A stretch of DNA of 64,000 bases from Stratiolaelaps scimitus. Its lineage: Eukaryota; Arthropoda; Arachnida; Mesostigmata; Laelapidae. The DNA is taken from positions 3,658,001 to 3,722,000 of the forward strand of contig JABWDB010000012.1 of NCBI GenBank assembly GCA_019614645.1, read 5' to 3'. The notes under the pieces were generated by a model. That model ran no database searches. It worked only from the letters and a program-made list of their open reading frames with translations, and was not told where the DNA came from. Within the stretch, counting starts at the first letter, position 1; each line of letters starts with the position of its first letter. A program made the position numbers and the translations under genes. Positions 24,935 to 36,607 of this stretch are shown piece by piece.

Positions 24935-25100
24935 TAAATTACTCAGCGGTTGTGTTCATTTGCAATCAGCAATCCCTGGATGAATCGGTCTAATGGATAC
25001 ATGACTGGAAACGTCATGAGAAAGACATTAAACACGAAATGAGACATTAAGACGAAACGTCTTCAATTTCGTCATTCGATTACTTCGACCCTAAAACTAA
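24935..25100 (-). pseudogene. decayed third copy of the membrane glycoprotein (fragment)
   Basis: On the plus strand the pieces TTTGCAATCAGCAATCC, ACATGACTGGAAACGTCATG and ACGAAACGTCTTCAATTTCGT appear in the same order and spacing as TTTGTAATCGGCAGTCC, GCATGACTCGAGGACCATGC and ACGAAACGTCTTCAGATCCAT of the copy at 20410-20530. They correspond to the conserved core and the Cys-Val-Asn region. The reading frame is broken and there is an insertion of about 7 bases. This was judged by eye; a pairwise alignment would settle it. Confidence 0.45.
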
Positions 25101-25746
25101 AGCTGCACTTCGGCAATGGTAGCCTCATCCGCTTTCAAAGGTCGCCGCTGCATAAACGGTTCGACCCGTCCCGAGGACCGCTCATCCTCTCGGAAACTAT
25201 CCTATAACTCTAGTGATAGCGTGAAATTGATAGAGTCATCAACCCAAGCAACAGACCCCGGAACACAGTGATCTCGACACCTGTCCGTTCAGCTGTCAAA
25301 AGATGAACTCGTTTGCGATCTACGTCAAAAACTATATCTGTGTATGGTGTTTACTGATCGGCATAACTGATAGGCAACTGTATGGGTCTCTGACTTTTTA
25401 AATATTTCCGTCATTTTACAAGGGGAACTATCGATTCCAGGTCGACTGGGAGGCCTGATACAATCTGGACCAAATGCATATAGACTGATGTCGGTCTTCG
25501 CAACTTTCAACGAGGACAAGCACGAGGAACGTAATATGCAACAGCCGTTAACACGATATTAAAATGGCAATCTGGCCATCCAGCACGAACAAGAGTGAAT
25601 GTGGACTATCATCACCGCCAACCAACTAACCCTTGCAAACGACAACGCCCACAGGGCTTACACGAGCGATGACTGCAAGCTATAATGGAATGTATCGTAC
25701 GCTATCTGTACGAATCCACGGGATCGTGTACGCGGCAACGTTGCTA

Positions 25747-25822
25747 GCAGTTAGGCACATTGGGTGAGCGTCTTGAACTGCTAGACCGGAGGGACGCGGG
25801 TTCAAATCCTGTCAGACGCGTA
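25747..25822 (+). repeat. tRNA-like element (SINE head or tRNA pseudogene)
   Basis: An A-box-like stretch GCACATTGGGTGAGCG is followed by an anticodon-like region AACTGCTAGACC (GCU, serine-like) and a good B box GGGTTCAAATCC. The T-stem pairs only with wobbles, and the expected 7-bp acceptor stem does not form. This favours a tRNA-derived repeat or pseudogene over a functional tRNA. Confidence 0.5.
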
Positions 25823-26216
25823 GAATTTTTGGAGTTCTTTATCATCTTTATCTGAAGATTCTCGCCAGGTACGCGGAGGGAAGAGAATAAGCAAAGGTGG
25901 CTCCTATAGGTCCTCATAATAATACCTAAGGTTAAGAGCTGAGCCCTGTCAGATAGGGGAACAGCTGAGGGTCAGCTCAAAAAACAATTTGTTAGGGACA
26001 TTGTTGTTTGAATCGGAGAAATAGACCGGACACCACAGACCCCAATCGAATTTTGAGGCAGCTGGCAACGAAACAAGGGTTATGCACTCAGTGTATCTCG
26101 CATAGGAATAGAATCCAGTCAGGTGCTTGATCCGGAACTCGTCTTTGTTGCTTCGCCATAGAACGTCTTCGACCTTTGTATACTTAGCACAAGACTTTTG
26201 TCCTTATTTTTAGCTA

Positions 26217-26281
26217 ATGCTTACTACAAATATTACATCGAGTGACTTCATGCTTACTACAAATATTACATCGAGTGACTT
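26217..26281. repeat. perfect tandem duplication of 32 bases
   Basis: Positions 26217-26248 and 26250-26281 are identical over 32 bases, starting ATGCTTACTACAAATATTAC, with one base between them. The identity suggests a recent duplication. A small minus-strand frame reads across it as a repeated peptide (SLDVIFVVS), with no sign that it is translated. Confidence 0.95.
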
Positions 26282-29200
26282 GAACGTCCCTGGTGTTCCA
26301 TGTTGAATACTAACGGGTGACCGTTTGCTGTCATAATTATTATTATTACCCCCTTGACTATTCCTCCCAGTCCTCCTCGGCGTAGTAGGAGATCCGTTGC
26401 CTGCCGTTGACCTCGTACCGCCATGTTGTTTTCGTGTATAGGTCACCTTCTTGAACTACATAAGGTGCACCCGTGTTAAGACGGATAGATAGCCCAGGTT
26501 ATTGCTAGCCTAACCTACCCCCTTCTCTATTTGACGATCTTGAAGCGAGAATCTCGTCGATGTAGACGTTTCTGAAGTTGAAAGAAACTTAGCGATAATT
26601 TGGATGCCTAGCCGCCGTCTTTAAATGTTAATTTATTTTAATTAATATAGATTAAATTATAAGGAAGTCAGGGAGTTAATAAGGAGTCCGCAGTCAACAT
26701 CTCTGTTGGCATAATAAAGATCTGGTGAATATCAACGCTCTTCTCAATTGGTTATGATTTATTTCTTTATTCGTCCGCCCGGCCAATCTGTTACTATGTG
26801 AATTGTAAGTGGGTCCAGCGCAATGCGAGTTCTGCACTGAGGATATCACTACCGTCCTGTGGGGGTGTCGCAATGGAAATCGATAAATATATTTATCCTA
26901 GCCAAACGATCATATATTGAGTTACGGTAGATTACGGCTCCTCTCTCTTTCTCACACACACACCCTCACCCCTCTCTACGGAGTCGTCATAAAATGAAGT
27001 ATCCGCGATTTTAATGTGTGACTTACAATCTATTCGCTGGTCCCACAACACGTCTGCTCCGTCCGTCACCGAGATATGTCTCGGAACGGCCAGTAAGTGC
27101 CACACAAATCTTCTCCACCGCCGCGCAGACGTGGTAATAGCAGCATCAGAGCAGCCATTGTATCGGTCGTAACTTACTCCGAACGAAGTAGTGCCGTTGC
27201 TCCCACCGTCACACCCCACTATACATCACAACGAGCGAATGATCTTGGTGGGCACAGATGACTTTACTATCTAGCATTCGCGGCTGATTCGCCGAAATAA
27301 CCCCTCAACTCAAACCCCTCATCTTTACCTCGTGGCGACTTCCTCGTCCGCTTCTCGGATCCTCTCCTTCGAATTGAAGGACACACTAGAATAGATTCGT
27401 GTATCCGCTGCGAACAGGCATCCCTGGCTAGGGGTCTCTCTCTTTCTTTCTATACATACATATAAACATATCCTCTATACATCACTATATAATGTGTATA
27501 CTACAACAACCCCCTCCCCCCATGCACACCCGTATACGGCGATCGCTGTCGCCCTGGTAGACGCTGGTAGGGCCGGGCGGAGACACTTACGCGCACCCTG
27601 AAGGGACACAAGGGCTGGAGGGCGTCTAGGCACTCATGTTCATTCAGATGCCCCTCATGAAACGCAGGACCCGGCTAGCGAACTCTGCTGGGGATGAGCT
27701 CGTCCGGTGGTTTGCGACGGCGGCGGTGGCGACAGCGTCAACTCGCGCCGCGGTTTGCGAGTAGACGATCGGACCTGCAGGACGCGCTGGCACCCGGGGA
27801 GGGAGCCGGGCGGTGGCAGCAGCCTGGCCGTAGGAACTGCGTAAGCTCGATGCAACCAAGCCAGCCAACGCAGTCAACCCAACCCGAGCGGACACAAGAC
27901 TAAAGGAGGATGGACATAAATTTTGCTTAAAACGCCCGTTTTATGGCTTCCACGACGCGTGTGGACCGCCGCTGTCGGAGCACGCGGCAGCCAGTGCAGG
28001 GTCGACACTGCGCACTGATGTGCCTCGCGCCCGCCGTGGAGTGGTCATAGCGTGCGGCTGCTATGGAGGCGTGTGTCGTGGCCGCCACGAGGATTTGAGA
28101 ACGGACTATGGCTGGCCCCCAACGAAAAAAGATTGCGAGAAAAAACGAGATTCATTGAGCGAGAGAGAGAGAGGGACGATATCGCCTCGCGTACAGAAGC
28201 ACACGTAGCAATGCTGCGAGTATAAATGTCGAACGCGTCTGACCACGCGCGAGGTGGAGCGCGTTTCAGGCCGATGGCTCTCAAGAATTATACTATGATA
28301 TGCTCTACCTACACGCCAGGGATGGTCACGCGGATGCTTCGGGAGGGAGCTACGCTGTCGACAATGAGAAAACAAACGGGATCAGATTAAAATATGATTG
28401 TGCTTGCTCCATTTGCCCGGCTAGTTGCAATGTGCTGCTCTTTTGGCGTATATGGACAACGCGCATGGTGGTGGGTTCGGAAGTGGAGGCATACGGAGCC
28501 GGGGCCAGATTAAGGCTTTTACCGCGAAGCAGCTCTCCGCTCTCTCTCCGCTTTCCGCGCATCTATGGCCGTGGTAATAAAGTGTGTATCGGCAGTAAAT
28601 GTTTAGCCGGTCTCGGCTGTTCGTTTCGATTGGATTCATGGCACCGGAACAAGGCACACCACAGTGTGATTGTACGTGTCGTACAAAAGTAGAGCAGATG
28701 CTGAGGCGCATATTTGGTACGACGAAAAACATATCGTACCTTGACTGGACTGTTGTTGCTTGAGGCAGGGATGCAGTGTTAGATTAGGTTGGATTTTAGG
28801 TAGATTAGTGCTACAGTCACTTTTATATATTCTTGTTCTCTACGTGTTGCATGTATGCGGATGAACAAATTGCGATGTTATTAGCTGTAAAATATCACCT
28901 CCAGCTGGATCCGTTTGAATCTCTGCGCTGGACAATGGCACCACTCATGAACATCTAATAGAATATACCAATACTAGCTCACTGTTACGATAAAGACGAA
29001 CATCTACTATGCCAAGATTCGATTATATTTTACCATTGTCAATCTGTTCGGATCACTTCATATCCACGCTATCCCGACTCTATGTCACTACCATCATGAT
29101 AATTAATTATCATGAGTTCTCATACTACGCAGCTACATTCGTCTCTTCATAACCGATTATTAATTACCCGAGCACAAACAGTTTCGCCGCATAACACCAC

Positions 29201-30434
29201 TCCCATAAAACCTCTGCTTACACAATCCCCACTCGCGTTCAGCATCAACATAGCCACCAACATCATCAGATTTACAGCCTTCGTCATCAGCGATCCGACC
29301 AGCGTTCCTGATTGCTCGGTGCTGCCTGATCTCTCTCGCTGTACCTACCTCGGCGTTTAGCCGTCGCCCGTTGTCAGTTTTTCACCTCCTCTCTATCGTG
29401 CCCGAACACTGCAACGTTGCCTCCGCTCATGCCCCGACATCTCATTCCTCAACCTTTCTCCTATTTCACTTCGCCCTTGTTTCCTTTGATTAGCTGCCTG
29501 GTGTCCCGTTCTTCGCGCGTCGGCGTAGCCCGCCAGCCTTCTATTCGCTGGCTCGCTGCGCCGCTTTGGCAAATGCTGTTTTACGAGCGCCACAAATCCG
29601 TCGAACGTTGTTCGCTGCTATTTGCTTTAGAGCGTGGTGGTGGTGGTAGCATCAGCATCAGCAGCGTACGGTGGTGGGCTGGCTATACGCCGCAGCGTGG
29701 TACCGCCACCTCTGCGGTCCTCGCTGCCTCTGCAGGAACGTTACCGGAACAACAGCAACAAGATCTCCCCGCGCTGCTAGTCGTTGCTGCTGCTGTTGTT
29801 GTTCCTGTCGCTGATGTTAGTGTTGTTGTTGTCGTTGTCGTCCGCCCGATGTAGCTAACACGGATACGCCGATCCCTAACAGCAGCTTTACGATTTTACG
29901 AGGGAGAGAATTTATTTCCCTCCATTTCCATGGTCGTTCCTCTCATTCCTCCTCCTCCTCTTCTACTTCTCGCTCGTGTCTCGGACCTCTCATCGTAACG
30001 CCGGTAGGCTCTCACCGCGGGCAAAGCGGACCAGCTCCGTTCAAGTTGTCTTCCTGGCCGAGAAGAGCTGCTCCGCAAGGGCGGGACTAGCCAACAAGAC
30101 AGCTAGGTAGATAGGCAGGGGATCTTCGGATTTACGGCTATCGGCTTCCCCTATCGAGCTTGCCTCTTCGATATCTAATCCAGCGTCTATCGCCGTGAGC
30201 AGGAGCTGGAGACTACTTCGCGCACGGGCATTGGAGGCCAGCAGCAATGGGTGTCGACATTGCGGAGGCAGAACCCCAGCAGGAAAACAAGAGATTTGGA
30301 GAGGGCGGCAAAGAAGAAGATTCAGGAGCATACACCATTTATCAAAGTGAGATTGTTTAGTGTAGAAAGCCGTTACGAGCTGATTGAGTAACGATCACGA
30401 CGAGGACAACGACTTTAAAAAAGGCCAGCCAAGA

Positions 30435-30502
30435 CCTAGAGAAGCAGCAGCTGCAGACAGCTGAATGGCCTAGAGAAGCAGCAGCTGCAGTCACCTGAGT
30501 GG
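30435..30502. repeat. two tandem 34-base units
   Basis: Unit 1 (30435-30468) and unit 2 (30469-30502) share CCTAGAGAAGCAGCAGCTGC and differ only in the last part (ACAGCTGAATGG against TCACCTGAGTGG). Each carries a CAGCTG palindrome, a potential E-box. Confidence 0.9.
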
Positions 30503-30773
30503 CCTGAATAAGGCCGGAGAAAACAGGCGAATTTCTGAATGAGACGAAGCACATCGATGTTTGATTCTGAGGTCATGTATTGTACAATTGACACGAGGTT
30601 ACTCTTATTATCCCTGTATAGGATTCCAACTGATTGTATACCAATGCTTGATGTTCACTAGTAGGTCACATGTGTCTAATTATTTATAGTAGCTATTTTA
30701 AACACGCTTTGTGAACGTGTGGAAGAAATCCTTCTTGGGGCGGACGACAGATCAGCGCGGGTGGCTCGCATTT

Positions 30774-30814
30774 CCACCGAGTTCGTCTAGGGACCAGCTC
30801 GACGAACTCGGTGG
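30774..30814. repeat. perfect 14-bp inverted repeat
   Basis: CCACCGAGTTCGTC (30774-30787) and GACGAACTCGGTGG (30801-30814) are exact reverse complements around a 13-base loop. It is the strongest GC-containing hairpin I noticed in the window. No transposase or target-site duplication is visible near it. Confidence 0.9.
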
Positions 30815-33800
30815 GCCGATCTGTTGTTGTGGCAGATGTGGCTACATACGGGGACGGAGAAAACCGCAGACACGTGTCTGACTTGGCGAACGATATTCTG
30901 GCCCATTTCGTCTCCTCGCGGTTTGGAGAACGAGCGCTTGTATGACAAGGGATTAACATCGTTACCATGATTGAACCTCATAGGACTAAGGGGGCGAGAA
31001 GATTGTAAATAAAGAGGCAGCGTTGACATGTAAAGCGAGACGAATTCGCATGTAGTCAATGACGTATCCTTCTTGCAACATCGTGCAGATGGTTAAGCTG
31101 CTTAGACTCATACAACTATTCACGAACGTATATTAAGCATTAGCATCTGGTAATCTATACATGCATTTATATAAATACGAAAAAGCATTTATGTAAAGAA
31201 ATACGTGGGGGTAGTTTACGAGGATTTTATTTGTGTTTATAAAAATATTTATATTAAGTAGAAATATATATAAAGAAGACGGAGGATTCGAAAAGAAACG
31301 CCCCCAACTACTATGGAATGTCCGCACCTAACGGAACGCACAACATTTTCATTCATTATTTCCTTGAATCATAGCCTAGATAACACCAACTGGTGTCGAC
31401 TGCAAAGCTGTCCACACTGCAACAAGTTGCACTTTAGGACTTCCCGTTCGCCTTTTCATAGCACAATTGTTTTTCTCAATTTTTAAGACTTTCAAACCCA
31501 TTGAGGGCATGCAAGCGGGCGCCGTATTACTGTGGCGCCGTAGAAGGTCCACATCGTAAAACCGAATTGTCTGCTTCACGAGAGACGGGCCAGCCGCGAG
31601 AAGGATCCGCCTGCTTGTGATAGATCTCAAACTTCCGTGATGGGCGTGGCGTGGCCACCCCTTGATCAGAGATCGGGGGGGGTAAGGGAGATAGGATGAC
31701 ATCCGGGGAGCTGTATGGATCTGGGAGGAATCCGGGCTTGGCAAGTTGTCGGGTGTTCAGTTGAACCCCCTCGAGGGGGCCGCCTAATCTAACGGGGTAC
31801 GTCTTGGAGCCGCGGGAGAGGTGGAGATAGACGGCGGTTTCGAGCGATGCGCACGACGTTATGACTAGGGTACGATGTTGGTTGCAAGGCCTCGTCGACA
31901 GCGAACTCCGAGCTGGCAGGATAGAGACAGACATGTCAGTCCCTGTCGAGACCGCGCGACGTCAACCGTTGGAGGCTGTCTGGTATATTTCAATGTAGAC
32001 ACTCGACGCGGACGGGACGGAGGCGGATGCCGGAGCGGGGTCAGGGGTGTGAGGGAACGAATTGGCGCCAAGAGACACAATGCTACTCCTATTCATGTTA
32101 GACGCCGCCGTTCTAATCTCCTCTTGTCGATATCACCACACAACTATCTGCCCCAAACCCCTGTCGCTCATCGTGCTTCTCAATGGTTCTTCCATTCTCA
32201 CAAGCTGAGATAGATCAATGCGATTTTTCTGCCATATCTGCCTGCCTAAACATCGCAGAAATCGAGCCAACCGTTACTTACATACGGTGGTCTCACTGGT
32301 GAGCGTGCTTCGGAAAACAAAGCTGCACACTACAACCTTCCGATGGCCATAACCTGCACACGAATCAATGCATTATTTACAGCGAACGTAGACCTCAACG
32401 AACGCAAAGAGAGCAACAACCGTGTAGTTTCCTCGTTGCTGTTGGCGGCCGCTTCTCCACAGGTGGTCTCAACCTAGACCTTCTTGCCATCCGCTACGTG
32501 GGCTGTTTGACGTGCCCTGTTCAATCGGATACTTGAATTCTCAGGGACTCACTTGGTCATTTCACGTTGACGTTCCCTTCAGCGCAATGGCTCTGCGATA
32601 ATCCTCGGTGTTGCCGTGCAAACTCTGGTCACTTCGAGAGCTCGTTTTCTTCTTGTGACAATACAGACAAACAAATCCACCCGGCCGACGCTGGGGCCCT
32701 GTTCGCTTGGACGGGCTCGTTGCTTTTGCGAATCCTAGATTTGTCGCTTTTTCCATTGTCGGCTGGTTGTAGCTATATCTAATGCTGTGCGCACAACCTG
32801 GCCGGGTTACAAGCTGCAATCTCTGATATACATTGAACGGTGGATTTCTATTTGGGTGGACTGCAACATATCCTCGCACAGTAAATCACAGATCTCAGAT
32901 TTCTCAATCTCGCCGCTGGGGCTGAAACTGCGACGGTGTATGAGGCTCGGCTGGAGCGATCGGCTCAACGTCACGAAAGCTCAGGGATCAGACGATGCTC
33001 GTTCGACTCGTCGCTGCCTTTAGTAATATGTATGTACCTTGTGTATTTCACATTGCACAGCAGTGTCGCTCGGACTTCAAGACAGATAGCCTACCTAGCC
33101 ACCATCTACGCGTTCGATTGAGCAGCGAGTTTAACGGTAGTTCCACGTAGACTGCATTTTACGTTCGAATGCAATCCAAGACTGTGCATTGTCTGCGCGG
33201 AACTGTCGGTGGTGGGCTAGTAGTAGTGATTTATAATGATCACATAGGCTGAGATGAGTGAAGTTCATCATTTTCGTCGAGAGTAATTAGATGGCACTTT
33301 AATTCTAAACTTGTTGCAACGGCAACGCCGGCCATAGAACACCAGAAATAGTGAAGCCATCCACCTAAGGTGTTCCGGCGCCGAATCGTATTTTGCGAAA
33401 TTGTATGAACCAGGTAAATTGACGAAAACACAACTATCTCCATCTGTGAAGGGACCCTCAAGGGTTCTCCAAATCGAGTCCGCTGTATGTGTAGCGGATC
33501 CAAGTGATTCACCGCCAGCTCGAGACGGGAGGTCTCTAAACACTACGCACCTCGGACCCGGCGCGATATTCTTCTCGGCACACAAATCGGTCTATAATAT
33601 CCAGACGTCGGCGTCAGCAAAAAAAAAAGAAAGAGCTTAGCCAATCAGCATGACAATGCAACACACCAGGACGCCCACTTGGCGTCGTATCACTTGCGGC
33701 ACCTTGAAGGGTCTTGAGCAACTCAGGCGATCTGGAGGTTTGTCCCGAACGACTGGAACCACGCTCCGAGCCAATCTGGAGCCTCAATCGTCACGTGGTG

Positions 33801-35224
33801 ATATCTGGACGTCCGTCTAACGCCTCCTGGCACAAAAACAGACATCCTATGGATAAGACACATACGGACACAGCAGAGCCGCCAAAGATAGCAGGAACGA
33901 GGTTCACCTACACGATGATGTAGGCATTGTAGGTTGTATGGTTGATATCGTCCATCACCAGCCGCAGTAGTTGTATAGTCGTGGTAGTAGTGCTAGTAGT
34001 ATAGTAGAATGAGTATGTATTAATACATTCGTATGTGTGCAAACGGAGCTCAATTGGGCCGAGTCTCTACCGGGGTGGGCTTCGTACATGAAGGCGGAAT
34101 TACTGATCGGGCCGACATATGCATGCGTTGTGTAAGGCGTTCGTTTGTTCACATGGGTGTTTGAACGGAAGATGCCGATTTTGCCGCATTGCACTATCAT
34201 AGTATTTTCGCACAGGGCCGACGAGCGATTGATGAATATCAAATTGAGCCGCTCGCCAGTCTCGCCGTCGACTACCAGCAATCAGTGTTGCTGGTCGCCA
34301 CAGCACACCCAAAGCAGTCGACCCCCCGCGGGGGACAGGCCGCGGATCAGATAATCTATAGAGAGATCATCTTTCAGCATTGTATACGAGGTGGCGCCGT
34401 TAGTGTTCCATGGAGGCCGGCAGACCGACAACACGGTAGAGAGTCGTTAACCAGACTCGGAAATCTGCCGGATTGTGGCCTCGAAGGGGGGCGGTTAATT
34501 CTGTCATCTTCGGCACTGCGCGACACGGCTCCAAGCTTTTATTGCGCACACTCTCTTCGTTCAGAGACGAGGCGGCACAGCGAAGTACAGATAGATCTGG
34601 TACCAAGGTGGTACAGTTTCGGGTTCACCGTGGATATCTATCTGCTTATGTTTAGCCGTGCTGCTCATTGAATTTGCATGAGGGTCTGCATGGTCATATA
34701 TCGGTAGCAGTATCCCTGTCGGTGGATGCGAGTTTGTTGTTTTGTGAGCGGATTCGTTGTTGTTTGTGCACTGCCGCATCGGAGTAGACGTTCTCGACGG
34801 GATGAAGCTCCTCGAGATCACCGCCGGTCTGCTCGCGGTGGGTTGTGTTCAATTCGCTGTTTGCTCTAAGCCGAGAACGGACCGCGCAGGTTGGGCGGTC
34901 ATTGAGCGGAGTCTGAGGCGAGAAGCCCAGAGACCACCCATGGGGGGGTCAGCATGACACCTCCATTAATGTCGTGCTCTGACGAGGACCCTAGCAAGGT
35001 TTAATGTTGCTGTTGTTGCTGCTGTATCATTTTGCTTTGTGGCCCGTCGGTCTGTCAATCTGCCGGTATCACCCGGCATCACTATGATCTTAAGATGCCG
35101 CAACAGCGCCCTGGTGCCAAAAATGAATTTCTAGGTACTCCCAGACAGATACGGTGCGGTAGACGGATTTTTGACAGCAGATGTCTTCGCCTAGCAGTGA
35201 ACGTAACAACGAACCAAATAGCCC

Positions 35225-35330
35225 ATATCTCGAGTGGTTGATACCCTGTCAAACTATAATATTATCTATGGGTCATGCCAGTGCCAGGTCCGGAGGAGAC
35301 ACGTAAGTGTACGGGTTCGATCTCGACCGT
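35225..35330 (+). repeat. tRNA-like SINE fragment, copy 1
   Basis: An A-box-like CTCGAGTGGTTGATACC is followed about 80 bases later by a B box (GGGTTCGATCTC). The segment ACGGGTTCGATCTCGACCGT and the TTGCATAT after it match the copy at 53419-53445 with few differences. This argues for a dispersed family rather than chance. Confidence 0.45.
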
Positions 35331-36560
35331 TGCATATCGGTTGAGAATCAACATAGGAAAACATAGGAAGTGCCGAGGCTTAACTCTGCACCAAAACTGT
35401 GACTTCGAAGTGTCACTGGGAATTTGGTTAGTTAGCTAAAGCCAGCTTAGTTAAATAAATAAATAAACAGTTAAAGTTATAAGTTATTAGAAATTGATAG
35501 AGTGCGAGGCCTGGTATCCATGCAGGATTTACCTTTAACCTCTTAAAAACTAAAAAAACTCTTAGATACCAAAATTGACAAATCGTCGCGGTCACTTCTG
35601 ATCAACGGTCGTACTATTGTTTCGTGATTCAGGGTGTTGTGCAATTGATTAATATATAATATGAGATATCAATAATACTAATAATAATAGGCGTAGAGCA
35701 ATTCATCAACAAGTTCATAGGATCAGATATACAAAAATATACATCTTCTCACATACACACACACACACACATGCACTCTTAAGCATAACGAATTGAAAGA
35801 GCTCATACATTCTAGTTACAGTTCGAGCTTCAGCAGAGTGTTAGCCACTCTGGGTGCTCGCGTCCAAACATGTAACTCGTAAATTACTCTGTTCCAGTTA
35901 CATCATTCATATTCGTCATAATTCACTCTACTGATTCACTCGAAATGGCAGAGTAGCGCAAAAACGCAAGCAGAGGATGCGTGTGTCGATGTGACACACG
36001 CCCCAAGACACAACTCATAGTCAAGCGTCTCGTCGAGCCAGCGTCGTGGTAGCATCTCTGACAAAACGCAACATCAGGTAAAGGCGAATTTCCTCAGTCG
36101 CTTGCTGGTTCCTTGCCTGTCTATGCTGTCCGAACGAAACCCCTTTGTCTCGGCGACTCAAGGACCAGCCGGGTGAGTTCGCCACCATAAAAGTTTGTGT
36201 CAGTGGTCAACCTTTCACAGTTGTCAGATGACATCCTCAATAGGCTCGCAGCTGTGGGTCATTCATCTTTCGACAGCTGTGCCATCGTCACAGATTCCCC
36301 CCCTCTCTCTCTCTATCTATCTCTCTCTCTCTGTGAACCTATGCTGGGCGTTCTTGTAACGCGTGGCTTGCCTTTCCCTACACCCTAATGGTATGGCAGC
36401 CTGAGCTGCCACCGGAGCTTCGAATCTCTCGTAGGCATCCAAGCACACCATAGCACAATCATTCTCAAGTAAATAGCATCATAGATCGGCTCAGCACGCG
36501 TGCCTTCGTTATGCATGATCTCCGGCCAAGGTGCAAGAGAGATGTAGTTCACGGTTAACG

Positions 36561-36607
36561 CTGCCGGTACAGACAAACCATCTGCGGGCGGCTACTAGTA
36601 CCGGCAG
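36561..36607. repeat. perfect 10-bp inverted repeat
   Basis: CTGCCGGTAC (36561-36570) pairs exactly with GTACCGGCAG (36598-36607) across a 27-base loop. There is no associated gene. Confidence 0.75.

Noticed and set aside
33268..33585. 105-codon minus-strand frame with mixed composition
   Set aside because: It looks less biased than most, but matches no family I know, has no start context or splice partners and overlaps other equal frames.
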